Below the pieces are notes generated by a model. That model was not told the DNA's origin. It saw only the letters and a list, made by a program, of their open reading frames with translations, and did no database searches. A program made the position numbers and the translations under genes. Below are positions 7,364 to 14,685 of a stretch of DNA of 23,809 nucleotides, in pieces. Location: assembly GCA_045539625.1 (NCBI GenBank), contig JAZQFS010000096.1:1-23809 (forward strand). Reading direction: 5' to 3'. This stretch comes from UMGS1387 sp045539625 (GTDB lineage: Bacteria > Bacillota > Clostridia > Oscillospirales > CAG-382). How positions within the stretch are numbered: the first letter of the stretch is position 1; every line of letters begins with the position of its first letter.

Positions 7364-8623
7364 ATGAATCCTTTTGAACAGAAAAGCCGTATGATTGACG
7401 AGTCCTTCAAAAGCTGGAAGGAAATCTATCCCAAGGCATACAACAAGGAATGTACCGATCCTTACACAAAAACAAGAATTATCCTTATGAACGGCACTGA
7501 ATTTGAAGCCAATTGGTTTTCACATCAGTTTGCACGTCATACAGACAATATGGACTTGCGTCGTGAAATTGCCCTTACCCGCCGTGTTGAAAAGCAACAG
7601 CAAAAGATACTTGCCTGCTTAAAGCCCATAAACGAAAGCCAGCTTGAAACAACCATAGCCTACGAGCAGCTTGCTGTTGACCTTACTGCCATTCTTGCAA
7701 AGCGGGAAAAGAATCCTACCGTCAAAAAGGCACTTGATTTTGCACTTTTAGAGGACTTTGACCATCTTTACAGATACTCGGATTTGCTTGAAATGGATAA
7801 GGGTATACGAGCAGAACAGCTTGTGGGAAGATACACCGAGCTTATGCCCGGCCGTCCTACAATTTCCGAGCACCGCTATCCTTTTGATAATGTAAAGCCT
7901 TATACAGATTTTAAGAGTGCCGACCTTCTTACAAAGCTTAATGTAAACATCATCACGGCCGCCGAACAGCAGACCATGAACTACTATATGAATATTGCTC
8001 CTTTTTATGAGAATGATCTTGGCAGACGTCTTTATCAGGAAATCGGTCTTATTGAGGAGCAGCACGTGTCTCAGTATGAAAGCCTGCTTGATCCCAACTG
8101 CACATGGCTTGAGTCGCTTCTTATGCACGAATATACCGAGTGCTATCTTTACTATTCCTGCTATACCGATGAAACCGACTCCTATATTAAGCTTATATGG
8201 GAAGAAATGCTTATGCAGGAAATTGCACACCTTCATAAAGCGGCAGAATTGCTTGCAAGATACGAGAGAAAGATGTGGCAGCAGGTTATTCCCGACGGCA
8301 ATTTTCCCGAGCTTCTTAATTTCAGGGAAAATATTGACTATGTGCGTGACGTGCTTGCAAATACCGTTTATCAGACAAGTATTCTCGATAACTATGTTGA
8401 GGTTGATAAGGTGCCCGATTCCTCAAAGTTCTTTTTCTTCCAGAATGCACTTAACTGTAATGTGGCAAGCGTGCCCAGCCATGAGGTGATTGAAAGGTAT
8501 ATCAGACAAAAGGGTATGGATTACCGCTTTGAGGTCAAAGAGCATCCCATTCAGGAGCTGAGAAACAGAACCTGCGACAACACCGCTGTAGGCAGAGAAA
8601 AGAGCAATGTGCCCGTAATGTAA
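7364..8623 (+). CDS. Ferritin-like superfamily protein, function unknown
   Basis: A 419-residue, soluble, helix-rich protein. Metal-ligand-like motifs of the ferritin/rubrerythrin fold recur in it: E101 in an AYEQLAVD helix, E130-x3-H134 (EDFDH), E231-x2-H234 (EEQH), E256/E259 in HEYTECY, and E286-x2-H289 (EIAH). This suggests two four-helix-bundle halves or one enlarged di-iron bundle; the fold call is inference from these motifs. The start is ATG 7364, with TTGGAG (7350-7355) 8 bases upstream; a GTG at 7355 overlaps that ribosome site. No rubredoxin-type CxxC is present, so it is not a classical rubrerythrin. Probably a monocistronic redox or iron protein. Exact role unknown. Confidence 0.85.
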   Translation: MNPFEQKSRMIDESFKSWKEIYPKAYNKECTDPYTKTRIILMNGTEFEANWFSHQFARHTDNMDLRREIALTRRVEKQQQKILACLKPINESQLETTIAYEQLAVDLTAILAKREKNPTVKKALDFALLEDFDHLYRYSDLLEMDKGIRAEQLVGRYTELMPGRPTISEHRYPFDNVKPYTDFKSADLLTKLNVNIITAAEQQTMNYYMNIAPFYENDLGRRLYQEIGLIEEQHVSQYESLLDPNCTWLESLLMHEYTECYLYYSCYTDETDSYIKLIWEEMLMQEIAHLHKAAELLARYERKMWQQVIPDGNFPELLNFRENIDYVRDVLANTVYQTSILDNYVEVDKVPDSSKFFFFQNALNCNVASVPSHEVIERYIRQKGMDYRFEVKEHPIQELRNRTCDNTAVGREKSNVPVM

Positions 8624-8627
8624 CAGC

Positions 8628-8663
8628 AAAAGGAGCTGCTTTTGGTAAGGCAACTCCTTTTTT
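8628..8663. terminator. Bidirectional terminator between convergent genes
   Basis: AAAAGGAG (8628-8635) pairs with CTCCTTTT (8654-8661) and is followed by T residues. It starts 5 bases after the ferritin-like stop codon and lies 21 bases past the end of the convergent DUF4317 gene, with T residues on the minus strand too. Confidence 0.82.
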
Positions 8664-8683
8664 ACGTATGTGTTTTGTTGTGC

Positions 8684-9829
8684 TTAGTCTTCAGTGACAA
8701 TATTAACATCAACGCCGTTTACCGTAACGCCGTCTTCTGCAGGAATAAGAATGTACTTTACGCCGTCAATAACCTTGGTTTCAAGGGTGTATGTATATTC
8801 GGGATCGACGGTAATCTTCACCTGAGGGGTGGCTACTTCAAACTTTTTGATGTCAATAATGTTGGTGGGATTGAGAACGGGGCTGTTGCCGAAGGATTCC
8901 GTGCACTTTTCTTTAAACTGCTGTACCTTTTCTTCCGCAATGCCGTTACCCTTTAAAATTACGGCAACATCGTTTGCAGTAAAGTCGAGGGGCTCGTTCT
9001 TTTTCTGCTCGTTGTGCTCGTTGACAATCTCACGTACCTGCTCGTGCACCGTTTGTACAACATCAAAGCTAAGGTCTTTTTCAAGCACCTCGGCAAGTAC
9101 CTCAGAGAAGGTCTGCTTTTGTTCGGGAGCCGACATGGGAGGCTGTGTTTTAAAGAGGGTGTCGATAAAGCCGTCGTGAAGATTTGCTATATCCTTGGTG
9201 TAAAGAAGTGCATTGTAAATGTTGCTTCGTCTGTCGTCAAAGCTTGGAAACATAAAGCCCATTTCAGGCTTTCCGATAATCTGAGGAGATGTGCAGGCGT
9301 GAAATTCCTTGTCTGTGGGAACATATCCCAAAGCCGTCTTACCTTCGTTTACGGGACAAACGCAGCAAAGCATATAGGTGAAGATGGTATCCGACTCATT
9401 GTCACCGCCTTCAAGTGCATCGGAAGTCCTGTGGGGAACGTCATACTTGTCAAGACAAAGAAGCACTACATAGTTGCCTTCTTCAAGGGTAAGACCGTCA
9501 AGAATGGTGTCAAACAGCTTGTCCCGTGCTTGGTCGTCAGCAAGTGAGGTTTCAAGATTTCTCATAAGAAGTCTGTGCTCCTCGCTGTTTGTTACAAAGT
9601 CAGTTGCAAGCTCAATGTCAATGAGGTTTCTGCCTATACCGCCTGAAAGATTTTTCTTGAACAGCGACAGATATTCCTCGGCTTCCGTGTTTGTAATAAG
9701 TGCAAGGGAAGCATCAATTGCCGATATTTTTTCCTTGTTTTTGTTTATAAAATAGCCGTAAACCTTGGAAATGTTGTTCTTTTCCAAAGTAAGTCTTCTT
9801 CTGATTTCGTTAATTTCTCTTTGTGTCAT
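8684..9829 (-). CDS. DUF4317 family protein
   Basis: This is a 381-residue soluble protein beginning MTQREINEIRRRLTLEKNN, the characteristic opening of the DUF4317 family of clostridia, whose length is close to this. It contains GGIGRNLIDIEL near residue 63, a CLDKYDVPHR segment and a central cysteine-bearing stretch (MLCCVCPVNEGK). The C-terminal part is beta-rich and ends in short repeats (VKYILIPAEDGVTVNGVDV). No signal peptide or membrane segment is present and no catalytic motif is recognised. The ATG at 9829 follows GTGAGG by about 6 bases on the minus strand. It stands alone, so neighbours do not suggest a role. The family is recognised from memory; its function is unknown to me. Confidence 0.9.
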   Translation of the reverse strand: MTQREINEIRRRLTLEKNNISKVYGYFINKNKEKISAIDASLALITNTEAEEYLSLFKKNLSGGIGRNLIDIELATDFVTNSEEHRLLMRNLETSLADDQARDKLFDTILDGLTLEEGNYVVLLCLDKYDVPHRTSDALEGGDNESDTIFTYMLCCVCPVNEGKTALGYVPTDKEFHACTSPQIIGKPEMGFMFPSFDDRRSNIYNALLYTKDIANLHDGFIDTLFKTQPPMSAPEQKQTFSEVLAEVLEKDLSFDVVQTVHEQVREIVNEHNEQKKNEPLDFTANDVAVILKGNGIAEEKVQQFKEKCTESFGNSPVLNPTNIIDIKKFEVATPQVKITVDPEYTYTLETKVIDGVKYILIPAEDGVTVNGVDVNIVTED

Positions 9830-9871
9830 TTTTGCCTCACCGATTAAAATGTATTTTTTGCTTTGAGTATT

Positions 9872-9900
9872 ATTCTACCACGGATTTGTGAAAAAAGCAA
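9872..9900 (-). promoter_or_regulatory. Probable promoter of the DUF4317 gene
   Basis: On the minus strand TTGCTT (9900-9895), 17 bases, then TAGAAT (9877-9872), 43 bases before the ATG. Confidence 0.6.
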
Positions 9901-9905
9901 GCAAA

Positions 9906-10043
9906 AAGCCTTCGAAAAGAAGGCTTGAGCTTGTCGCAAAACCATTGTGAAAGTTTAGGTCAAGCCTTTTCAAAGGCTTGCGGTTTCCAAAGGCAGAGCC
10001 TTGGTCGCCGACCGCAGACGGCTAAATTCCTTATGCTTCATAA
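9906..10043 (+). repeat. Intergenic repeat element, copy A, with flanking hairpin
   Basis: Bases 9933-10043 match 23698-23809 over 111 positions with about a dozen substitutions and one indel. The element contains three hairpins: CAAGCCTTT-TC-AAAGGCTTG (9961-9980), AAAGGC-AGA-GCCTT beside it, and a GCCG...CGGC stem. Both copies start just after a separate perfect hairpin of unrelated sequence; here this is AAGCCTTC-GAAAA-GAAGGCTT (9906-9926). There is no ORF. Confidence 0.85.
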
Positions 10044-10060
10044 AGCGCAGGAAAGGTGAA

Positions 10061-10114
10061 TTTACCGTCCTTCAAAGGACGGTAAAGAGGAAAACCCTCG
10101 CCGGGGGTTTTCCT
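10061..10114. other. Two strong adjacent hairpins in the 9830-10193 intergenic region
   Basis: TTTACCGTCCTT/AAGGACGGTAAA (10061-10072 with 10075-10086) and AGGAAAACCC/GGGTTTTCCT (10088-10097 with 10105-10114) follow the repeat directly. Neither carries a T run, so they are poor terminators. The 364-base gene-free region thus holds four or five hairpins in a row, a promoter for DUF4317 and a terminator for the HAD gene, and no protein gene. Confidence 0.7.
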
Positions 10115-10149
10115 AAAACTTGAAAAAAACATACTTTTTCAACAAACTG

Positions 10150-10178
10150 AAATCTCCTTGCACAAAACAGGGAGATTT
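10150..10178 (-). terminator. Candidate terminator of the HAD phosphatase gene
   Basis: AAATCTCC (10150-10157) / GGAGATTT (10171-10178) lies 16 bases beyond the minus-strand stop at 10194. The T run is poor on the minus strand and better on the plus strand, so direction is uncertain. Confidence 0.5.
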
Positions 10179-10193
10179 TTGTTTTAACTTTGA

Positions 10194-10958
10194 TTACATA
10201 AGATTTGGATTGGCTTCAAGAAAGTTTGCCGCATCCTCTGCGTGAATGTTGCACACCGCCTTCAGCTCGTCGCAGGCATAGGGAACGCTTACTGCATATT
10301 TTGCTTTTTTCATCATTTCCATATCGTTTACGCCGTCGCCCATGGCAAGCGTATCGAACTTTGAAAGATACAGCCTCATCTGAAGGTCGCTTACCGCAAG
10401 TCCTTTGTTGGCGATAGTGCTGACATATTCGCACCAGGAGCCCGAAAGATAGCTGACACGCAGGGACTTTGGCATAAAGCCCATGGGCTTTGCCTTGCCG
10501 TCTTTTGAGTAGATGCAGATTTTTACAATAGGCTCTGTAAGTCCGTAAAGCCCCGAAAGATACTGAGGCTCTTCAAGGCTCTGACGGTAGGCTTCCTTTG
10601 CAAAATCCTCGCCGCCTCTTAAAATATATGACATTTTCGGTGTACACAGAATAACTCCGCAATCGCTGTAGGACGGGTGATTTACAACAGTCATCACATC
10701 GCCTATGGCGATAGAACGTGTATACAGCACCTTGCCGTTATGAACGGTGGTGCTTCCGTCGCAGCAGATAAAATACAGCCTGTCGGACAGGGGCTTGAAA
10801 ATTTCCGCAAGACTTCGGTAGGTTCTTCCCGATGCCACGGCAACATTTTTTCCGCCGTCAAGTAATTTTTGAAGAGATAGCATAATTCTGCTGTCGAGGA
10901 CGGATTCGTTTTTCAAAAGCAGCGTTCCGTCAACGTCGCTGACAATAAGTTTAATCAT
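10194..10958 (-). CDS. Cof-type HAD-superfamily phosphatase
   Basis: A 254-residue cytoplasmic phosphatase of the Cof/IIB branch of the HAD superfamily (usual length 250-290). It would hydrolyse sugar phosphates or related small phosphates. Motif I is SDVDGTLL with nucleophile D8 and acid D10. Motif II is VASGRT near residue 43. Motif III is the Lys of NKGLAVSDLQ. Motif IV is AMGDGVNDMEMM. The IIB cap domain lies between motifs II and III. ATG 10958 is chosen because motif I then starts at residue 7 and GAGGT lies just upstream; extending to 11030 would add 24 residues across the promoter. It is divergent from the ribokinase gene. Natural substrate unknown. Confidence 0.93.
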   Translation of the reverse strand: MIKLIVSDVDGTLLLKNESVLDSRIMLSLQKLLDGGKNVAVASGRTYRSLAEIFKPLSDRLYFICCDGSTTVHNGKVLYTRSIAIGDVMTVVNHPSYSDCGVILCTPKMSYILRGGEDFAKEAYRQSLEEPQYLSGLYGLTEPIVKICIYSKDGKAKPMGFMPKSLRVSYLSGSWCEYVSTIANKGLAVSDLQMRLYLSKFDTLAMGDGVNDMEMMKKAKYAVSVPYACDELKAVCNIHAEDAANFLEANPNLM

Positions 10959-10989
10959 GTTTACCTCGTGTAAGTGTTTCTTGTAAGCT

Positions 10990-11018
10990 ATTATACCACA
11001 CTTATTTGAATAAATAAA
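10990..11018 (-). promoter_or_regulatory. Probable promoter of the HAD phosphatase gene
   Basis: On the minus strand TTTATT (11018-11013), 17 bases, then a perfect TATAAT (10995-10990), 32 bases before the ATG. Confidence 0.65.
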
Positions 11019-11082
11019 GATAGATTCCAATTTTATTCAAACATAATTGTATTCCGCTTTTGACTGCTGTAACGGTAGGTGC

Positions 11083-11111
11083 TTGACGGACGAAAAATAG
11101 TGTGATATAAT
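11083..11111 (+). promoter_or_regulatory. Sigma-A promoter of the ribokinase gene
   Basis: TTGACG (11083-11088), 17 bases, TATAAT (11106-11111): eleven of twelve consensus positions. Confidence 0.88.
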
Positions 11112-11151
11112 TAAAGGTAAGAGAGATTTTGTTGAAAACAGGAGAAAAACG

Positions 11152-12081
11152 ATGAAATCAAGAATACTTGTTATAGGCTCATCAAATATCGACTTTGTGT
11201 GCCGTATGCCGAAGGTTCCCGAAAGAGGAGAAACACTTGTGTCAACGGACACATACGCTTTTGTTCCCGGCGGAAAAGGAGCAAACAGTGCTGTTGCGGC
11301 GGCACGTCTGGGCGGAGATGTTGTTTTCTGCACAAGAGTGGGCAACGATTCCTATGGCAACCAGCTCACCGAAAAATATGACAGCGAAGGAATAGATACC
11401 CGTTTTGTGGTAAAGGATAAAACAGCAAGAACGGGACTTGCGGCAATTATGGTTGAGCAGACGGGACATAACAGAATTGTGGTGTACCCCGGTGCAAACT
11501 ATAACCTTTCGGTAACAGATGTTGAGGAAGCCTTTACAACATATCCCGATGCACTTTTGATGCAGCTTGAAATAGATACCGAGCTTGTTATTGAAGCTAC
11601 CAAAATGGCTGAGGAAAAAGGAATAAAGGTTGTGCTTGATGCAGGTCCTGCAAGGGCGGATTTTCCGCTTGAAAGCTTGGGAAAACTTGAAATTCTCTCG
11701 CCTAACGAAACAGAAACACAGATTCTTACGGGTATTAACCCCAATTCGTCGGATAACTGCCTGAGAGCCTGTGTAAATCTTATGAACAGAGTAGATGCAA
11801 AGTATATTGTCTTAAAGCTTGGTGAAAGAGGCTGTTATATCTATGACGGTATTCACTGTACTCATGTTGCACCTGTTGAAATCGGCTCGGCTGTCGACAC
11901 AACGGCGGCAGGTGATTCCTTTACGGCAGCACTTACATACAAGTACTGTGAAAACGGCGGAAATATTGTGGATGCCTGTGAATTTGCAAATGCTGTGGGG
12001 GCTTATGTTGTAACAAAGCCGGGTGCGTTTTCCTCCATTCCCACAATGAAAGAGCTTCGGGAGTTTTTGGGCAACAAATAA
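11152..12081 (+). CDS. rbsK: Ribokinase (PfkB family)
   Basis: A 309-residue PfkB-family sugar kinase that phosphorylates D-ribose at O5 using ATP; typical ribokinases are 300-315 residues. Seen are the N-terminal strand RILVIGSSNIDFV, signature 1 PGGKGANSAVAAARLG near residue 40, the SPNETE motif, and signature 2 DTTAAGDSF with catalytic base D255. The order and spacing fit ribokinase better than fructokinase or adenosine kinase, but other PfkB pentose or nucleoside kinases cannot be excluded. The ATG at 11152 has AGGAG about 8 bases upstream and its own promoter. No ribose transporter or rbsD lies next to it, so ribose uptake is not shown here. Confidence 0.88.
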   Translation: MKSRILVIGSSNIDFVCRMPKVPERGETLVSTDTYAFVPGGKGANSAVAAARLGGDVVFCTRVGNDSYGNQLTEKYDSEGIDTRFVVKDKTARTGLAAIMVEQTGHNRIVVYPGANYNLSVTDVEEAFTTYPDALLMQLEIDTELVIEATKMAEEKGIKVVLDAGPARADFPLESLGKLEILSPNETETQILTGINPNSSDNCLRACVNLMNRVDAKYIVLKLGERGCYIYDGIHCTHVAPVEIGSAVDTTAAGDSFTAALTYKYCENGGNIVDACEFANAVGAYVVTKPGAFSSIPTMKELREFLGNK

Positions 12082-12117
12082 ATTTGTATATCCGTACAAG
12101 AAGTTACAAATCTCCAC

Positions 12118-12146
12118 TTGAAAAATTTTCGGTAATGTGATATAAT
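12118..12146 (+). promoter_or_regulatory. Sigma-A promoter of pyrH-frr-cdsA
   Basis: TTGAAA (12118-12123), 17 bases, TATAAT (12141-12146), 35 bases before the pyrH start. It separates this cluster from the ribokinase gene. Confidence 0.88.
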
Positions 12147-12181
12147 TACACGATTTATAAACAGAAAAGAGGATTTTTGCC

Positions 12182-12886
12182 ATGGCTAAGTATAAGAAGG
12201 TCCTGCTGAAGCTTTCGGGCGAGGCACTTTTAAACGGAAAAAAGGACGGCATAATCGATTTTGAATTTGTTGACAGACTTGCAAAGCAGATTAAACGCTG
12301 TGTACAGGACGGCGTTGAAATGGGCGTCGTTATCGGCGGAGGCAACATCTGGAGAGGTGCCGGCAAGGAAATCAACCGCACACGTGCAGACCATATGGGT
12401 ATGCTTGCAACGGTTATCAACTCCCTTGCAGTTCAGTCCGTTCTTGAAGACAACGGCGTTGAAGCAAGAACAATGACGGCACTTCAGATGAATCAGGTTG
12501 CAGAGCCTTACATCAGAAACAAGGCTGTTACACATATGGAAAAGGGCAGAGTTGTCATTATCGCCTGCGGCTCGGGCAACCCCTACTTCTCAACTGACAC
12601 AGCGGCAGTTCTGAGAGCTGCAGAGCTTGGAAGTGAGGTTGTACTTTTTGCAAAGAACATCGACGGTGTATATTCCGCAGATCCCAAGAAGGATCCCGGT
12701 GCCGTTAAGTACGATGAAATAAAGTACGATGATATTATCCATCACGACCTTGCGGTTATCGACAGTACAGCGTCCACCTTCGGACGTGACAACAAGCTCC
12801 CCATTCTTATTTTCGGTCTTAACGATCCCGAAAATATTTACAGAGCTGTCTGCGGCGAAAACATCGGCACAATTGTTAATGTTTAA
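12182..12886 (+). CDS. pyrH: UMP kinase
   Basis: A 234-residue bacterial UMP kinase of the amino-acid-kinase fold (usual length 235-245) that makes UDP from UMP and ATP in pyrimidine synthesis. Hallmarks are KVLLKLSGEAL at the N-terminus, VVIGGGNIWRG for nucleotide binding, ADHMGMLATVINSLA, GSGNPYFSTDTAA in the UMP/ATP site, and KNIDGVYSADPKKDP. The ribosome site AGAGG lies 9 bases before ATG 12182. frr follows 36 bases downstream, the classic pyrH-frr order. rpsB and tsf, which usually lie upstream, are replaced here by ribokinase. Confidence 0.97.
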   Translation: MAKYKKVLLKLSGEALLNGKKDGIIDFEFVDRLAKQIKRCVQDGVEMGVVIGGGNIWRGAGKEINRTRADHMGMLATVINSLAVQSVLEDNGVEARTMTALQMNQVAEPYIRNKAVTHMEKGRVVIIACGSGNPYFSTDTAAVLRAAELGSEVVLFAKNIDGVYSADPKKDPGAVKYDEIKYDDIIHHDLAVIDSTASTFGRDNKLPILIFGLNDPENIYRAVCGENIGTIVNV

Positions 12887-12922
12887 AATTTAAATCTACA
12901 TATATAACAGGAGGTTTCGGTT

Positions 12923-13477
12923 ATGAAAATCGATACAAAAGTTTACGAAGAAAAAATGAGCAAGTCCATCGCAAGCCTTGAATACGAATTCGGCTCAATC
13001 AATGCAGGAAGAGCAAGTGCTTCAGCTCTTGACAAAATCAGTGTTGAATACTTTGGCAGCAGCATGCCTATCAACCAGATTGCAGGCATCAGCGTTCCCG
13101 ATCCCAGAACTCTTCTCATCACTCCCTGGGACGCATCTGCTCTTAAGGAAATTGAAAAAGCAATTCTTGCTTCCGATCTTGGCATTAACCCACAGAATGA
13201 CGGTAAGGCTATCCGTCTTGCATTCCCTCAGCCTACCGAAGAAAGACGTAAGGAGCTTGCAAAGAAGGCAGAAAAGCTTGGCGAAGACTGCAAGGTAGCT
13301 ATCAGAAACGTTCGCCGTGATGCAAATGACAAGATTAAGGATATGAAGAAGAACGGTGAAATGACAGAGGACGAACAGAAGGCAAGTGAAAAGCTTGTTC
13401 AGGACGTTACCGACAAGTTCACAAAGCAGGTTGACGCTGCTGTTGAAGCCAAGAAGAAGGAAATTCTTTCCATCTAA
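12923..13477 (+). CDS. frr: Ribosome recycling factor
   Basis: A 184-residue ribosome recycling factor (family 185). With EF-G it splits the post-termination ribosome. It shows the typical SLEYEFGSINAGRASASALDKI helix, the PINQIAGISVPDPRTLLITPWD beta region, NDGKAIRLAFPQPTEERRKEL, and the long coiled-coil end KVAIRNVRRDANDKIKDMKK. The ribosome site AGGAGG (12909-12914) stands 8 bases before the ATG. It is co-transcribed with pyrH. Directly downstream uppS would be expected, but cdsA comes instead after 59 bases. Confidence 0.97.
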   Translation: MKIDTKVYEEKMSKSIASLEYEFGSINAGRASASALDKISVEYFGSSMPINQIAGISVPDPRTLLITPWDASALKEIEKAILASDLGINPQNDGKAIRLAFPQPTEERRKELAKKAEKLGEDCKVAIRNVRRDANDKIKDMKKNGEMTEDEQKASEKLVQDVTDKFTKQVDAAVEAKKKEILSI

Positions 13478-13536
13478 GCTTATTATTTACAGAAGGTTGA
13501 AGACGGTTTTGCCGTCCGAAATTGAGGTATATAATC

Positions 13537-14349
13537 ATGTTACAAAGAATAATTACCGGAGCAATTTTAGCATTGCTTATGATTGTTGTGGTAGTATTTT
13601 CAGGCACATGGCTGTTTCCCGTTGTTATGACACTTTTGTGCCTTGTGGGAACGTGGGAAATGCTTGGCTGTGTAGGTGCATCAAAGAAGCTTCTTATCAG
13701 TGTTCCTGCAATGCTTGCATCGTTGGTCAGTGCGGTGTGCGCATATTTTCTCGGCTACGGTGCGTGCCTTGCGGTGATAATGTGCTATCTTACGGTACTG
13801 CTTGCGGTGTGTGTGTTCTTTGACGAAAAGGTGAAGGTGAACGATGTGTTCTCTGCCTTTACCACAACTCTTTACGTAATGCTTTGCTTCTCTGCGCTTA
13901 TTGCTCTGAGAGGCGGCAAGGAGCACGGACTGTACTTATTCCTGCTTGTATTTATTGCGGCATGGATAACCGACACCTTTGCATATTTTACAGGCGTTTT
14001 TATCGGAAAGCACAAGCTTATTCCCCGAATCAGCCCCAAAAAGACGGTAGAAGGCTCGATAGGCGGTATCGTTTTCTGTGTCATCGCCTTTACGGTGTAC
14101 GGACTGATACTTAAGAAATACTTTAGCGTTGATGTCAACTTCCCCGTACTTATAGCGGTAGGCTTTGCTATGAGCATTATTTCTCAGATTGGCGACCTTG
14201 TGGCATCGGCGATAAAAAGAAGCTTCGGCATAAAGGATTACGGCAACCTTTTCCCCGGTCACGGCGGTGTGCTGGACAGATTTGATTCTATAATGATTCT
14301 GTCACCCTTTCTGCTCTTTGCGGCGGAGAATTTGAAGATATTCGGATAA
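13537..14349 (+). CDS. cdsA: Phosphatidate cytidylyltransferase (CDP-diglyceride synthase)
   Basis: A 270-residue integral membrane enzyme making CDP-diacylglycerol from phosphatidate and CTP, the branch point of phospholipid synthesis. It has about seven or eight hydrophobic spans beginning at residue 6. The family signature is complete near residues 224-251: SAIKRSFGIKDYGNLFPGHG followed by GVLDRFDS, including the conserved KD, PGHGG and DRxDS elements. The start is ATG 13537, with GAGG (13524-13527) 9 bases upstream; a TTG at 13522 overlaps the ribosome site. It is the last gene of the pyrH-frr-cdsA unit. The dxr and rseP genes that often follow are absent. Confidence 0.96.
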   Translation: MLQRIITGAILALLMIVVVVFSGTWLFPVVMTLLCLVGTWEMLGCVGASKKLLISVPAMLASLVSAVCAYFLGYGACLAVIMCYLTVLLAVCVFFDEKVKVNDVFSAFTTTLYVMLCFSALIALRGGKEHGLYLFLLVFIAAWITDTFAYFTGVFIGKHKLIPRISPKKTVEGSIGGIVFCVIAFTVYGLILKKYFSVDVNFPVLIAVGFAMSIISQIGDLVASAIKRSFGIKDYGNLFPGHGGVLDRFDSIMILSPFLLFAAENLKIFG

Positions 14350-14365
14350 TAGGTTATAAATGTAA

Positions 14366-14402
14366 AACCCTCTCATTGGCGTAAAAAACCGTTGAGAGGG
14401 TT
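14366..14402. terminator. Bidirectional terminator after cdsA and the Xre-type gene
   Basis: AACCCTCTCA (14366-14375) / TGAGAGGGTT (14393-14402) forms a 10-bp stem with T residues on the plus side and TTTTAC on the minus side. It overlaps the first two bases of the convergent gene's stop codon. Confidence 0.82.
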
Positions 14403-14625
14403 ACTTTTTGCTTTTTGGGTAGCTTTCTTTGATGTCGGTTAGTCCTAAAAGATAGTCTGTGCTTGTGTTATGAAACTTTGCAAGGGCGATAAGCACCTCG
14501 GTGGGAATGTCTCGTGCGCCAAGCTCATACCGTGAATATGCAACCTGTGTGCAGTGAAGATAGTCGGCAATATCCTTTTGAAGCAGGTCTCTGTCTTCAC
14601 GCAGCTCTCGTATGCGTTTATACAT
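14401..14625 (-). CDS. Small Xre-family helix-turn-helix regulator
   Basis: A 74-residue DNA-binding protein of the Xre/Cro (HTH_3) type. The domain fills nearly the whole protein: RIRELREDRDLLQKDIADYL, then the recognition region HCTQVAYSRYELGARDIP, then LIALAKFHNTSTDYLLGLTD, ending in a Lys-rich tail. ATG 14625 has GGAGGA 7 bases upstream on the minus strand; an extension to 14700 would run through the promoter and operators. It is divergent from the secreted amidase-like gene. Two matching palindromes lie in the gap, so self-regulation and control of that neighbour are the simplest reading (inference). It has no ligand-binding or peptidase domain. Confidence 0.93.
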   Translation of the reverse strand: MYKRIRELREDRDLLQKDIADYLHCTQVAYSRYELGARDIPTEVLIALAKFHNTSTDYLLGLTDIKESYPKSKK

Positions 14626-14658
14626 ATGTTGTTCCTCCAAGTATAGTTTTCTCCAAAA

Positions 14659-14664
14659 ATTATA
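14659..14664 (-). promoter_or_regulatory. -10 box of the Xre-type gene
   Basis: A perfect TATAAT on the minus strand (plus-strand ATTATA), 34 bases before the ATG. Its -35 region lies inside operator O1 and is weak (CAATAT at 17-base spacing). Confidence 0.6.
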
Positions 14665-14666
14665 CA

Positions 14667-14685
14667 ATAAACCGAATTGGTATAT
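14667..14685. promoter_or_regulatory. Operator O1, imperfect 19-bp palindrome
   Basis: ATAAACCGAATTGGTATAT matches O2 in 17 of 19 positions. It overlaps the -35/spacer region of the Xre-type gene's promoter. Its centre is 25 bp from that of O2. Confidence 0.75.

Noticed and set aside
7748..8236. 162-codon open frame on the minus strand
   Set aside because: It is antisense to the ferritin-like gene, has no ribosome site and no recognisable domain; a shadow of codon bias.
12082..12111. Hairpin ATTTGTA/TACAAAT after ribokinase as a terminator
   Set aside because: The stem is AT-only apart from one G-C pair and no T run follows.
11812..12420. 202-codon minus-strand frame
   Set aside because: It runs across the ends of rbsK and pyrH, both of which are unmistakable on the plus strand.
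13504..13518. GACGG-TTTT-GCCGTC hairpin between frr and cdsA as a terminator
   Set aside because: The stem is only 5-6 bp with no T run; cdsA follows closely and has no separate promoter that I can see.
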